48,550 nt of DNA from an uncultured Bacteroidota bacterium (GTDB lineage: Bacteria > Bacteroidota > Bacteroidia > Flavobacteriales_F > PHOS-HE28): contig CADEDY010000028.1 of NCBI GenBank assembly GCA_902826215.1, positions 1 through 48,550 on the forward strand, read 5' to 3'. Shown piece after piece: positions 24,108 through 33,214 of this stretch. Position numbers and translations under genes: made by a program. The notes under the pieces are model-generated. The model was not told where the DNA came from and searched no databases. It saw only the letters and a list, made by a program, of their open reading frames with translations. How positions within the stretch are numbered: the stretch's first letter is position 1; each line of letters starts with the position of its first letter.

Positions 24108-26078
24108 ATGCGTCACAACCTACTTGCCCTGTTCCTGCTCGTTTCCTTTTCCGTTGCTGCAAAGGAGCAGCCGGTAACCACCTCCATCGCTTCCGTGAAG
24201 GTCTTTCTCAGCGGTGCCGAAGTGACACGTACCGGCAAAGTGGCGCTGGAGAAGGGCACCGCGACGATCGTCCTTGCCGGGTTGAGCGAAGAGGTCGATC
24301 CAGCGAACATCCAGGTGAGCGGCTCGGGTGCTTTCACCATCCTCGGGGTTCAGCATCGGCTCAACTATCTGGAGGAGAAGGAGGACCGCGCCGAGGTTGC
24401 TGAATTGAAGGCCCGTATCGAAACGATCCAGGCGGATATCGATCGCGAGAGCGGACTGCTCGCCGTTCTGGAAAAGGAAGATGCGCGCTTGGCGAAGAAC
24501 GATGTGGTCGCCGGGAATAACGGATTGGCCTTGGAGCAACTGCGCAGCATCAACGAATACCTGCTTGCACGGCAAGAGGCGCTCGCCTTGAAGCGCATCG
24601 AACGCCACAACAGGATCTCGACATTGAACGATGAACTCAACAAGGTTCGTTTGCAGTTGGGTCAAGTGCAGGGCAAACGAACGCGCCCGACCAGCGAGGT
24701 GGTGGTGGAGGTGAGTGCCAACAGTGCGGTGAGTGCCACGATCACGCTCAAGTACATGGTCCGGAGCGCTGGCTGGAGCCCGAGCTACGACATCCGGGTG
24801 GCCGACATCACCAAGGCCATGCAACTCACCTACAAGGCACAGGTCTATCAGAACACAGGCGAGGACTGGACCAAGGTGCAGCTCGCCCTCAGCAGCGGCG
24901 AGCCGAACCGCGATGCCATCATGCCACAGCTTTCACCTTGGCGGCTGGATTTCGGAAACCCCAATGCAGGAGCAGCTAGTGCTCAAAAGCAGACCTACGA
25001 TGCGGGCGTTCGTGATGTGCGCGGGATCATCCGGGATGCGCAGACCGGTGAGCCATTGCCCTTCGTGAACGTTGCCCTGCTCGATGTGAATGGTGCGGTG
25101 ATGAACGGCACCACGAGCAACATCGACGGCTTCTACGCCATCGCTGTTCCGATGAATGGGCGAGCCTTGCAGATCACCTACATCGGGTACAACCCCGTGA
25201 ATGCGGCTATTTCTGCTGGCGTGCAGAATGTGAACATGCAACCGCAGGCGAACCAGTTGAGTGAGGTCGTGATCGCAGGAGGGGTACCGGCAAATTATTC
25301 GATACGGAATGTTCCTGGCGTGATGTCTGGCGTGGAACTCCTGGAGACCACTCGGTCTTCCAAACGCATCCGTCGCCAGAAGATCGACTTCGGTGGTTCA
25401 TCAGATACCTATGGCTGGGCGGAGAACACGTCCGCCAACACCTCGATCGCAGAAGCCGTGGTCGAGCGCGCCACCAACTTCGAGTTCGCGATCTCCGTTC
25501 CCTATACCATTCCCAGCGATGGACAGAACCACCACGTGGGCGTACAGGAACAGGAGCTTGTGAGCAGCTACAAGTACTACTGCACACCGAAGTTGGATCT
25601 CGATGCCTTCCTCTTTGCGCAGGTCACCGGTTGGGAGAGCATGAACCTGTTGGATGGCCCGGCCTACATCTATTTCGAAGGCACCTTCGTGGGCGAAAGC
25701 CTGCTCGATCTATCCGGTGTGGGCGATACGCTGGACATCAGCCTCGGTCGCGATCAAGGGGTGAGCGTGCAGCGCACCAAACGCAAGGATTTCAGCCAAC
25801 GGCAGATCGTCGGGGGAAAGCGCGTGGAAAGCGTGGGCTGGGAGATCGCCGTGCGCAACAACAAATCGCAGCGCATCGACCTGGTCATCACCGATCAGTA
25901 TCCGGTAGCGGTCCGCAGCGAGATCGAGGTGAAGCTGGACGAAAGCGCCGGGGCCACGGTCAATGCCGAGAAAGGCTTCCTGACCTGGAAGACGAAGGTG
26001 GAGCCTCGAACAAATGAAAAGTGGCAGTTCGGCTACAGTGTGAAGGTGCCTAAAGAACGTTTGGTCGTGCTGGAGTGA
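24108..26078 (+). CDS. MuiA/DUF4139 family protein with an inserted carboxypeptidase-like regulatory domain
   Basis: A 656-residue protein with a signal peptide (to about residue 18). The N-terminal DUF4140 part (SIASVKVFLSGAEVTRTGKVALEKG) precedes a long coiled coil (about 95-185, rich in Glu/Leu/Arg heptads) and the DUF4139 beta domain (from about 200: KYMVRSAGWSPSYDIRV...AQVYQNTGEDW). At about 300-385 there is an inserted CarboxypepD_reg_2 domain (VRGIIRDAQTGEPLPFVNVAL...ITYIGYNP), ending in an LSEVVI segment like the linker of TonB receptors, after which DUF4139 resumes. The mucoidy-inhibitor name comes from a Shigella homologue; the molecular function is unknown. The insertion implies periplasmic or outer-membrane contact. 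Confidence 0.88.
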   Translation: MRHNLLALFLLVSFSVAAKEQPVTTSIASVKVFLSGAEVTRTGKVALEKGTATIVLAGLSEEVDPANIQVSGSGAFTILGVQHRLNYLEEKEDRAEVAELKARIETIQADIDRESGLLAVLEKEDARLAKNDVVAGNNGLALEQLRSINEYLLARQEALALKRIERHNRISTLNDELNKVRLQLGQVQGKRTRPTSEVVVEVSANSAVSATITLKYMVRSAGWSPSYDIRVADITKAMQLTYKAQVYQNTGEDWTKVQLALSSGEPNRDAIMPQLSPWRLDFGNPNAGAASAQKQTYDAGVRDVRGIIRDAQTGEPLPFVNVALLDVNGAVMNGTTSNIDGFYAIAVPMNGRALQITYIGYNPVNAAISAGVQNVNMQPQANQLSEVVIAGGVPANYSIRNVPGVMSGVELLETTRSSKRIRRQKIDFGGSSDTYGWAENTSANTSIAEAVVERATNFEFAISVPYTIPSDGQNHHVGVQEQELVSSYKYYCTPKLDLDAFLFAQVTGWESMNLLDGPAYIYFEGTFVGESLLDLSGVGDTLDISLGRDQGVSVQRTKRKDFSQRQIVGGKRVESVGWEIAVRNNKSQRIDLVITDQYPVAVRSEIEVKLDESAGATVNAEKGFLTWKTKVEPRTNEKWQFGYSVKVPKERLVVLE

Positions 26079-26087
26079 ACTCGATGA

Positions 26088-26363
26088 TCACGCCACCAAC
26101 CACCCTTGATGTAAGGCGAAGCGATAGATCGCACTGGCGAGGAAGAGCAGGAGGCCAGCGATCGCCAACCACGTCCAACTCTTCGCTTGTGTAACCCTCT
26201 GGAGGAGCAGACCGACCAACGCGACGACCAAGCCTGCCGTGGTCATCGCCTTCGGTAGGTACCCGTCCATGAGGTCGATGACCAAGGCGACCACGGCCAA
26301 GGATGTTAGGACCATGAGCAACACGTAGCTACGCGGCGCTGCTTTCGAATTCGTTTCCATCAT
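26088..26363 (-). CDS. small three-helix membrane protein
   Basis: A 91-residue protein with three hydrophobic segments (about residues 13-32, 38-56 and 64-84) and short charged loops; the family is not recognised. The N terminus has two adjacent Met. It is convergent with the MuiA-like gene, about 9 bases apart. The clear membrane topology and clean ending support a real gene; the function is unknown. Confidence 0.6.
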   Translation of the reverse strand: MMETNSKAAPRSYVLLMVLTSLAVVALVIDLMDGYLPKAMTTAGLVVALVGLLLQRVTQAKSWTWLAIAGLLLFLASAIYRFALHQGWLVA

Positions 26364-26406
26364 GTTGGCATTTCAACCAACAAGATAGAGTTGAGAACGG
26401 AACGTT

Positions 26407-26616
26407 CTATTTCTTGGGAGCCGCCTTCTTGGCCGCTTTCTTCTTCGGCGCTGCTTTAGGCAATGCGGCCTTCTTAGCGGCTGCTACCGTGCGCACTTCC
26501 GCTGCAGCCTTCTTGGCTTTGGCCACCTTGCGCTTGGCACGTGTATCGCTGCTCTTCGCGACGGTGATGCTTGTTGTGTTCTTTCCGCTGCGGCGAGCTG
26601 CTCTCTTGGTGGTCAT
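26407..26616 (-). CDS. histone H1-like Lys/Ala-rich protein
   Basis: A 69-residue, strongly basic protein built mainly of Lys, Ala, Arg, Thr and Pro. The C-terminal tail is a run of Ala-Ala-Lys-Lys/Pro-Lys-Lys type repeats, as in bacterial histone H1-like proteins (chlamydial Hc1 and the AlgP family) and eukaryotic H1 tails. It should bind DNA non-specifically and compact the nucleoid; no structured domain is visible. The ATG at 26616 is chosen; the frame continues 21 codons upstream from a non-ATG start without the compositional signature. Confidence 0.75.
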   Translation of the reverse strand: MTTKRAARRSGKNTTSITVAKSSDTRAKRKVAKAKKAAAEVRTVAAAKKAALPKAAPKKKAAKKAAPKK

Positions 26617-26786
26617 GGTCGTTTCGTTTCGGCACAAGCTAGGTCCGTATTTTCGGGATCCGCAAGGTCGTTCCTTCAAGTTATCAGCGCAGCGGCGCGA
26701 TCAACTTCCCAAAGATTCCTAAAAGCATACACTCTCAGGACGAACCGCGTTGATCACAACAGCCCAAGCCAAACCGGGTTCCACCA

Positions 26787-28184
26787 ATGACCATCGATCC
26801 ACCTGTACCGCCCGCCGACCCGAACACACCGAACATTCCACCACCGCGCCCTTCACGCATGGGATGGATGCGACGTTCACTCACCTTCCGCGCCATCGTC
26901 GTCGGTGTGCTCATCCTGTTGCTGCTCATCCCGCTGGGCATGGTGAATGATCTGATACGCGAACGCTCCTACCGCAAGCAAGAAGCAGAAGCGGGCATCA
27001 GCCGCGATTGGGGTGGCGCGCAGACCATCACCGGACCAGTGATCGATGTGCCCTACGAGGTCATGGTGCGCGTGCCCAATGGGAATGGCGGTTTCGAGAA
27101 CCGCATGGAAACGCGGTATGCGCACTTCCTGCCGGAGAAGCTCAACGCTGATGCGAAGTTGGAGCCCTACAAGAAGCACCGAGGCATCTACGAAGTCGCC
27201 GTTTATGGAAGTCAGACGCACCTCTCGGGGAGCTTCGCGCCCTTGCACGATCAGCGCCTCAGCGGCGAGCATGCCTTACAGTGGGACAAGGCAGCGCTGG
27301 TGCTTGGCATCAGTGATCTGCGCAGCATCAAGGAACAAGTGACCATGCGCATCGGGGATCGCACCGTCCAATTCGAGCCGGGCATGCCCAACACCGACAT
27401 CGTCTCCAACGGGTTGAGCGCGCCTTTCCCCTTGGACAGCACCCGCTACGGTCAGGCGATGGACTTTGATGCGCAACTGACCATCAACGGCAGCGAGAGC
27501 TTCAACCTCGTGCCAGTGGGAAAGGGGACCCGCGCCACGTGCACGAGTTCATGGAAGGATCCCAGCTACCAAGGGGCCTTCTTGCCCGACCCGCCGGACA
27601 GCTCGGCCAAGGTTGATCAAGGACTCAACGCGCATTGGACCGTGTTGCATCTCAACCGGCCATACCCGCAGGAATTCACAGGGAGCATGAACTCGGAGAT
27701 CGAGGGTACCTCCTTCGGCGTTCGATTGATGCAACCCGTGGACGAGTACCACAAGAACGAACGGGCCAGCAAATACGGGCTCATGCTCATCGTGCTGGTC
27801 TTTCTCGTCTTCTTCTTCGTGGAAGTGTTGCAGGAACTACGGATCCATCCGATCCAATACCTGCTGGTCGGTTTCGCGCTCTGCATCTTCTACACCTTGC
27901 TCATCGCGATCAGCGAACACCTGGGATTTGCGAAGGCGTACATCCTTTCGGCCATTGCGGTCATCACCTTGGTAGTGCTCTATGCACACAGCGTGTTCCA
28001 AGTGCAGCGCGCCTCGCAGCTCTTGGGCCTGATCATGCTGCTGGTCTTCGGCTTCATGTTCGCCCTCATCCATCAACAGGACTACGCCTTGCTCTTCGGA
28101 AGCATCGGTCTCTTCATCACACTCGCACTCGTCATGTGGGTGAGCCGTCGCATCGATTGGAACGGCACGCGCGATCAGGGTTGA
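26787..28184 (+). CDS. creD: cell envelope integrity protein CreD
   Basis: A 465-residue inner-membrane protein with the CreD layout: a Pro-rich cytoplasmic N terminus, one helix (about 32-52), a large periplasmic domain (about 55-335; EAEAGISRDWGGAQTITGPVIDVPY is the family pattern), then about six closely spaced helices to the C terminus. In enterobacteria CreD is controlled by the CreBC two-component system and affects envelope stability and beta-lactam response. Here no sensor kinase or regulator is adjacent, as is common for creD in Bacteroidota. A terminator follows 21 bases downstream. Confidence 0.94.
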   Translation: MTIDPPVPPADPNTPNIPPPRPSRMGWMRRSLTFRAIVVGVLILLLLIPLGMVNDLIRERSYRKQEAEAGISRDWGGAQTITGPVIDVPYEVMVRVPNGNGGFENRMETRYAHFLPEKLNADAKLEPYKKHRGIYEVAVYGSQTHLSGSFAPLHDQRLSGEHALQWDKAALVLGISDLRSIKEQVTMRIGDRTVQFEPGMPNTDIVSNGLSAPFPLDSTRYGQAMDFDAQLTINGSESFNLVPVGKGTRATCTSSWKDPSYQGAFLPDPPDSSAKVDQGLNAHWTVLHLNRPYPQEFTGSMNSEIEGTSFGVRLMQPVDEYHKNERASKYGLMLIVLVFLVFFFVEVLQELRIHPIQYLLVGFALCIFYTLLIAISEHLGFAKAYILSAIAVITLVVLYAHSVFQVQRASQLLGLIMLLVFGFMFALIHQQDYALLFGSIGLFITLALVMWVSRRIDWNGTRDQG

Positions 28185-28205
28185 TCGTGTCCGGGAATAG
28201 GGAAG

Positions 28206-28240
28206 GAGGCCGTTCCGTCAGGGGGCGGCCTCTTTCGTTC
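28206..28240 (+). terminator. rho-independent terminator after creD
   Basis: GAGGCCG and CGGCCTC (28206-28212 and 28226-28232) form a 7-bp stem followed by TTTCGTTC, directly after the creD stop. Confidence 0.7.
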
Positions 28241-28315
28241 CTCATGATCCGCTTTGAGTTCGGCCTCCTTCACATCCCTTAACCAACTTTCACGAACACC
28301 AACGGGATCAGCTTC

Positions 28316-28323
28316 TACGTTTG
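28316..28323 (+). promoter_or_regulatory. TAnnTTTG -7 box for the metalloprotease-like gene
   Basis: TACGTTTG ends 4 bases before the ATG at 28328, the same spacing as at the TonB receptor gene. Confidence 0.5.
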
Positions 28324-28327
28324 GGCC

Positions 28328-29515
28328 ATGCAGATCATGCTACTGCCATTGCTCACCCTTGCTGCGGTGATCTCGTGTGGACCGAAAACACTTCCTATGC
28401 AAGCGGAGGCACGATCGGTCGACGTACCTGTTCGATCCCGGATCCTCTCCGGTGCCGACCTCACGGTGTGGCCAACGGTCGATACCACCGATAGGGCAAC
28501 AGTAGATGCCATCGCCACGTTGAGGCGCTTCTTCGATCAGAAGCATCATGCGCAGGATGCACACGATTTCTGGTTCGCCGGTGATCTTGAGCGCTACGAG
28601 CAACCCTACAAGGACCTCCTGTATGTCGAGTATGACTCCGTCGGCGGTCTCCGATACCTACCTACGTTGACGCGTTCTGTTCCTGTGAATGATGGCGACC
28701 GCATCCTCACGGTGAAGTGGGCGGCGATCGATGGTAGCGGGATCGCTGCCGATGTCCGCTATGTATTCGACTTTCATGCACGCCGGACCGTCGAGGGCAT
28801 GCGGCTCTCCCTTCCCGTCGAACACAACACCTCTTCCTGGCAACGCATCGATGAGGGCCATTTGCACTATGTCATATCGCCATTGCATCGGTTCTCCTCG
28901 GAGCAGGCCAGGAACCAGAACGACACGGTGCAGCGCCTGGCCAGGTTCTTCGGGATCGAACCCTTTCCGATCACCTATTATTCCTGCGCCGATCCGGTCG
29001 ACCTCTTTCGCACACGCGGTTTCCAGATGCATCCCCTCCTGTTCGTCCATCCCACTGGTGGCATGGTCGATCCAGGTGGGCAGGTGTGGTCGGGGAACGA
29101 CAAGGACATCTATACCCACGAGATCGTCCACCTGTTCACCGAAAAGAAGTTCGGCCCACGGCCGGATCTTTTGGAAGAAGGACTGGCAACGCTGTTGGGT
29201 GGAAGCGGCGAACAACCCTACGCTTGGCATCGGGAGAACCTGCGCCAGCTCCTCGTCGATCCGGACATCGATGTTCGGGACCGTTGCAACCCATATGTCC
29301 AGGATTTCATCAACGAGCATACCCATGTGCCTTATGTGATCGGTGCGGTGCTCTGCGAAAGTGTGCTGCGGCGATCGGGCAAGGAGGGGCTCTTCAAGGC
29401 CATGGGGTCAGGAACGGATGCATGGACGGCGCTTGCGCCGTACGGGATCACACCCGATACGCTGGGGGTGGTCCTGCGTGCTGAATTGGATCGACCTGTA
29501 TTGCCGGTTCTCTGA
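28328..29515 (+). CDS. putative zinc metallopeptidase lipoprotein (gluzincin)
   Basis: A 395-residue protein with a lipoprotein signal peptide: MQIMLLPLLTLAAVISC, Cys17 being the lipidation site. The C-terminal half holds a gluzincin zinc site, HEIVH (H264, E265, H268) followed 15-16 residues later by EEGLATLL, whose Glu (283/284) would be the third ligand. The layout fits peptidase-MA-like proteins. The N-terminal ~190 residues are an uncharacterised beta-rich region. It would act at the outer membrane or in the periplasm. It follows a terminator and has its own promoter-like box. The DUF5723-like gene starts about 90 bases after its stop. Confidence 0.8.
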   Translation: MQIMLLPLLTLAAVISCGPKTLPMQAEARSVDVPVRSRILSGADLTVWPTVDTTDRATVDAIATLRRFFDQKHHAQDAHDFWFAGDLERYEQPYKDLLYVEYDSVGGLRYLPTLTRSVPVNDGDRILTVKWAAIDGSGIAADVRYVFDFHARRTVEGMRLSLPVEHNTSSWQRIDEGHLHYVISPLHRFSSEQARNQNDTVQRLARFFGIEPFPITYYSCADPVDLFRTRGFQMHPLLFVHPTGGMVDPGGQVWSGNDKDIYTHEIVHLFTEKKFGPRPDLLEEGLATLLGGSGEQPYAWHRENLRQLLVDPDIDVRDRCNPYVQDFINEHTHVPYVIGAVLCESVLRRSGKEGLFKAMGSGTDAWTALAPYGITPDTLGVVLRAELDRPVLPVL

Positions 29516-29603
29516 ACCGTGAAAGGCATTGCTTCACCCGGGACCGGAGGGCCAGGCTGGATCAGCGCCAACCCTAGGGTCTCCTTCTCCGTATCAAGGC
29601 GCC

Positions 29604-31043
29604 GTGCGTGCCCTCCTGTTCACATGCATGGCCGTTCTGGCCTTCTCCACCAGCGCTCAAGAGCGCTTCGGTATCGCGCACAGCAATTTCGGTGGAACCG
29701 ATATCGCTTTCCTGAATCCCGCGCGCACAGCCGGACAATGGCCCTACGCCGATATCCGCATCGCCGGTGCCGATCTCTTTGCCTGGAACAGCCTCGTGGC
29801 TTGGTCCAACGGGAACCAGTACCTCGTGGGCGAATTGCGCAACGGATCGACGTCATCCAACACCGGTAGTCTCGTCCTGCGCAGCAACGACTTTGCTTCA
29901 CAACACAGGGCCATCGTGCAAGCCGCTGTCCTTGGACCGGCTGTCTCCTTGGCGTTGGGACGTGGGACCATCGGATTCGGCGTTCGGTCGCGGGCGCATG
30001 TCAGTGCCTCCGGTGTTTCGGAGGAACTGGGCAACTTCATCTACCAAGGATTCAACTATGCACCACAGGTCGGTGTGCGCTTTCGCGATCAAGGAGTGCG
30101 TGCGCTTGGCGCGGCATGGACGGAGTTCAGTGCCAACTACGCACACATCATCCGGGCCGAAGGCTTCAGTTCCATCAGTGTGGGTGCTGGTATACGGTAC
30201 AACCTCGGACATTCCGCTGGTGCACTTCAATTCACGGATCTGGACTACACCGTGGTCGACACGGCGCAGCTGATCATACACGAGGCCACCGCACGCTATG
30301 CCGTTGCACAGCCTGCTGTTCGGGCCGGTGCAGGCTGGGGCGCTGATCTGGGCATGGTGTACGAACGCACGATGGAGGAGGCCAACGGCTACTATCCGCA
30401 CCAAGGGGCTTCCGGCTGCACACCCATGCGCTATCGGTACCGTCTCGGTGTTTCGTTGATCGACCTGGGCGGCATCCGTTTCCGCGATGCCGAAGCCGGT
30501 GTCATTTCCGCCGGTTCACTGACGATCCCGGATCACGAACACATTCCCGTGCAGAACGCCGACGATCTGGATAGCTTGCTTTCCACAGCCACCCAATGGT
30601 CACGGTCAACGGGTTTCTCGATCGGCCTGCCCACGGCGATGTCGCTGCAATACGACCAGCGCATCGTGGATCATACCTACGTGGCCTTCGCCGCCGTACA
30701 AAGCCTTGCTGGTCGCAACACATTGCGTTTGCGTCGCGCCAACAGCTTGGCCGTCACACTGCGTTTCGAGACGCGCTATTTCGAAGCGGCACTGCCGGTG
30801 GTGTTCCATGAGTACGCCGTCACACAGCCATCTGTCGGTTTCATGCTTCGGTTCAATGGACTGGTACTCGGGTCCGATCACATCCTGCCCTTCGTGAGCA
30901 AGGGTGATGTGTACGCCCTCGACGTCTATGCTCGCTTGCGCATCATGCTCTTCCGCAGCCCGGCGTGCAAAGGCAAGGGCGCATCCAAGAAGCACCGGAG
31001 CGGAAGCAAGGACATGGTGCCCTGTGCTACGCCGAACGGTTGA
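29604..31043 (+). CDS. DUF5723-like outer-membrane protein
   Basis: A protein of about 479 residues. The signal peptide is VRALLFTCMAVLAFSTSAQ, so the GTG at 29604 is the best start; the frame runs upstream from a TTG, and an ATG at 29628 would cut the signal peptide. The mature start (HSNFGGTDIAFLNPARTAGQWPYADIRIAGAD) has the pattern of Bacteroidota DUF5723/PorV-like barrels, where an Asn-Pro-Ala motif begins a series of beta strands. Alternating hydrophobic strands continue to about residue 450, followed by a basic Cys-containing tail (FRSPACKGKGASKKHRSG) that is unusual for a barrel end. Function is unknown. Confidence 0.72.
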   Translation: MRALLFTCMAVLAFSTSAQERFGIAHSNFGGTDIAFLNPARTAGQWPYADIRIAGADLFAWNSLVAWSNGNQYLVGELRNGSTSSNTGSLVLRSNDFASQHRAIVQAAVLGPAVSLALGRGTIGFGVRSRAHVSASGVSEELGNFIYQGFNYAPQVGVRFRDQGVRALGAAWTEFSANYAHIIRAEGFSSISVGAGIRYNLGHSAGALQFTDLDYTVVDTAQLIIHEATARYAVAQPAVRAGAGWGADLGMVYERTMEEANGYYPHQGASGCTPMRYRYRLGVSLIDLGGIRFRDAEAGVISAGSLTIPDHEHIPVQNADDLDSLLSTATQWSRSTGFSIGLPTAMSLQYDQRIVDHTYVAFAAVQSLAGRNTLRLRRANSLAVTLRFETRYFEAALPVVFHEYAVTQPSVGFMLRFNGLVLGSDHILPFVSKGDVYALDVYARLRIMLFRSPACKGKGASKKHRSGSKDMVPCATPNG

Positions 31044-31046
31044 TCG

Positions 31047-31352
31047 TCACGATTCGATACGGGGTTCGTAGCGGCCCATCTGTTCGCGCAATTCGCGCAA
31101 TTCCTGCTGCAGGCTTTCCACCCGCTCGAGCATATGGCTCAGCGCTTCGATCCCTTCCAGGTTGATGTCCAGATCGTAATGCATCCGCGCCAACTGTTCT
31201 AGCCGCGGCAGGTGTTCCAGTTCCACGTAGTAGTGTTGCTTCACCTCGGTGATGGTCACCAAGCCGCGCTCGTGCAAGGCAAGCACGAAGCTGGTCTCCA
31301 CTTCCTGCTTGGCACAGAACACATCGATCGCGATCAATTCTTCGGTGTTCAT
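31047..31352 (-). CDS. cbpM: chaperone modulator CbpM
   Basis: A 101-residue CbpM-type protein. A MerR-like HTH (about residues 5-70; FVLALHERGLVTITEVKQHYYVELEHLPRLEQLARMHYDLDINLEGIEALSHML) precedes a C-terminal coiled coil. CbpM binds the J domain of CbpA and blocks both its co-chaperone and DNA-binding activity. It overlaps cbpA by ATGA (31349-31352), and its stop faces the barrel gene's stop 3 bases away. Confidence 0.92.
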   Translation of the reverse strand: MNTEELIAIDVFCAKQEVETSFVLALHERGLVTITEVKQHYYVELEHLPRLEQLARMHYDLDINLEGIEALSHMLERVESLQQELRELREQMGRYEPRIES

Positions 31353-32248
31353 GGCGTGCTGGTTCGGGTTTGATCGGCGAGTTGGCGGAAGAGCGCACGT
31401 TGTTCCTCCGTCAGTCCGGTGGGGAGCTTCACCTTGAAGGTCACCAGCAGATCGCCGTGCTGCTCTTCTTGCTTGTAGATCGGGTATCCCTTGCCCTTCA
31501 ACTTCACCACGGCACCGTTCGCAGTCTCAGGCTTCACGGTCAGTTTCACGGTTCCATCCAAGGTGTCCAACAGCAGTTCGCCACCAAGCATGGCGGTGTA
31601 CAGGTCCAGATCGACGGTCGTGTGCAGGTCGTTCTTCACCCGGCTGAATTTCGCATCAGGAGGAATGAGGAAGGTCAGGTACAGATCACCGTTCGGGCCT
31701 CCGTTCGCACCCGGACCACCGTGCCCTTGGATGCGGATCGTTTGCCCGTTCGAAACGCCGGCCGGCACCGTGATGCGGATCGCCTTGCCATTCACCGTGA
31801 GCGTTTGCTTGTGGGTCTTGGCTGCGGATCGCAGGTCCAAATGCAGTTCCGCCGAGAGGTCCTGCCCACGGAATTTCGGAGCGCGACCGCCTCGACCACC
31901 GAAGAGGTCGCCGAACAGGTCCGCATAGTCCTCACCACCTTGACCGCCGAAATCAGCATACGACCCGCCACCGCGCGACCGCTGTTGGGCCTGCTGTGCC
32001 TGTTGCGCTTTCTCGTACTCCTCGCCGTGCTGCCATTGCTCACCGTACTTATCGTACTTCTTCCGGCTTTCCGGATCGCTCAGCACCTCGTTCGCGGTAT
32101 TGATCTCCTGGAAGCGCTCCTTCGCTTTCGGGTCGTTCGGGTTCAGGTCCGGGTGCAGCTTACGTGCCAACTTCCGGTATGCCGCCTTGATGGCTTCCGG
32201 CTTCGCATCGCGCGCAATACCCAGCACCTTGTAATAGTCCACAGCCAT
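31349..32248 (-). CDS. cbpA: curved-DNA-binding J-domain protein CbpA
   Basis: A 299-residue class B J-protein. The J domain lies at residues 1-70 with the Hsp70-activating HPD motif (H32-P33-D34). A Gly/Ser/Phe-rich linker (about 85-120) and two C-terminal substrate-binding beta domains follow; the Cys-rich zinc finger of DnaJ is absent. It cooperates with DnaK and can bind curved DNA. The pair with cbpM matches the enterobacterial cbpAM operon. A TACCTTCA sequence about 12 bases before the start is a weak match to the -7 box. Confidence 0.93.
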   Translation of the reverse strand: MAVDYYKVLGIARDAKPEAIKAAYRKLARKLHPDLNPNDPKAKERFQEINTANEVLSDPESRKKYDKYGEQWQHGEEYEKAQQAQQAQQRSRGGGSYADFGGQGGEDYADLFGDLFGGRGGRAPKFRGQDLSAELHLDLRSAAKTHKQTLTVNGKAIRITVPAGVSNGQTIRIQGHGGPGANGGPNGDLYLTFLIPPDAKFSRVKNDLHTTVDLDLYTAMLGGELLLDTLDGTVKLTVKPETANGAVVKLKGKGYPIYKQEEQHGDLLVTFKVKLPTGLTEEQRALFRQLADQTRTSTP

Positions 32249-32329
32249 TAGCCGTGAAGGTAGCTGTCATCGGACCTTCCAAGGATGATCAACCCGCGTT
32301 TCCGAAACGGATCCTCGGATCCCGCGTGA

Positions 32330-33214
32330 TCAGGCCTTGACGAAACTCACCCGGCGCACAAGCTCCCCTAATTGAAGGAGCACGATGTACTGCCCTGTTG
32401 CTAAGGCTGAGACGTCCAGCACCTCGCTCACAGTGCTCACACGGCCATTGTTGAGTTCGCGCCCTTGTGCATCCATGATCCGCCACGTGCTGCCCGGTAC
32501 CACATCGTTCAGCCGAAGTTGGTCGTTGCACGGGTTGGGGTAGGTGTGAACGGATGCTGATCCTTGTTCGGCGATGCCCACATTGTTCTGCACGAAGAAC
32601 AAGGTGAAGTTGCTGTCATCGATCAGGATAGGATACAGCGGATCGAGGTTCCACAGCAACAGATCACCCTCGGTGCTCATCACCTTGGCCACATCCGTCG
32701 TGGTTCCCAGTGGCGTGATCGCCGTGCCATGGCCCGCATAGCTCCATTGCATGGTGCTGCCGCCATTGTTGTTCACGTAGGTATCGTCGTAGGTCTCTTG
32801 GAAGGCCAGTGGGAATTTCATCACCTGCGACGGATCCGAATAGATCAATGGATCGAGCGGCAGGTTCCGCACCAGGATGTCGATGCCACCGGAGGTGATG
32901 TCCAAATAGGTGTAGGCCGTGCCCAAGCCCGTCACGGTTTGCGCCCACGCCCAGTTCGCGTCGGGGTAGCTCGCTGCATACGGTGTTCCGGCTGCTGCGG
33001 TGAAGGACAAGCTGCCGATGGGTTGCAACGTGATGCCGCTCAGATCCCAGGTCTGGTCGGCACCGTCGCTCAGCGCAGGCAACGTAGCAGGAGAGGTCAT
33101 CCGGTACATGTCCGTTTGCACACCGTCCGGACTCAGATCGCTGTATTGGATCGTGGGCTGGGCGGTCAACGAAAGCAGGAGCAAGCTGGCAAATGGGGTA
33201 AGGGTTCTTCGCAT
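32330..33214 (-). CDS. secreted protein with T9SS type A sorting domain
   Basis: A 294-residue protein with signal peptide (MRRTLTPFASLLLLSLTAQ). The body (about 20-215) is beta-rich, with the segment MQWSYAGHGTAITPLGTTTDVAKV. The C-terminal ~75 residues form a T9SS type A sorting domain: VHTYPNPCNDQLRL...STWRIMDAQGRELNNGRVS...LDVSALATGQYIVLLQ. The protein should cross the outer membrane by T9SS and stay on the surface or be released. It shares a YxGHGTxxxPxG pattern with the divergent gene at 33561, suggesting distant paralogy. Function is unknown. Confidence 0.87.
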   Translation of the reverse strand: MRRTLTPFASLLLLSLTAQPTIQYSDLSPDGVQTDMYRMTSPATLPALSDGADQTWDLSGITLQPIGSLSFTAAAGTPYAASYPDANWAWAQTVTGLGTAYTYLDITSGGIDILVRNLPLDPLIYSDPSQVMKFPLAFQETYDDTYVNNNGGSTMQWSYAGHGTAITPLGTTTDVAKVMSTEGDLLLWNLDPLYPILIDDSNFTLFFVQNNVGIAEQGSASVHTYPNPCNDQLRLNDVVPGSTWRIMDAQGRELNNGRVSTVSEVLDVSALATGQYIVLLQLGELVRRVSFVKA

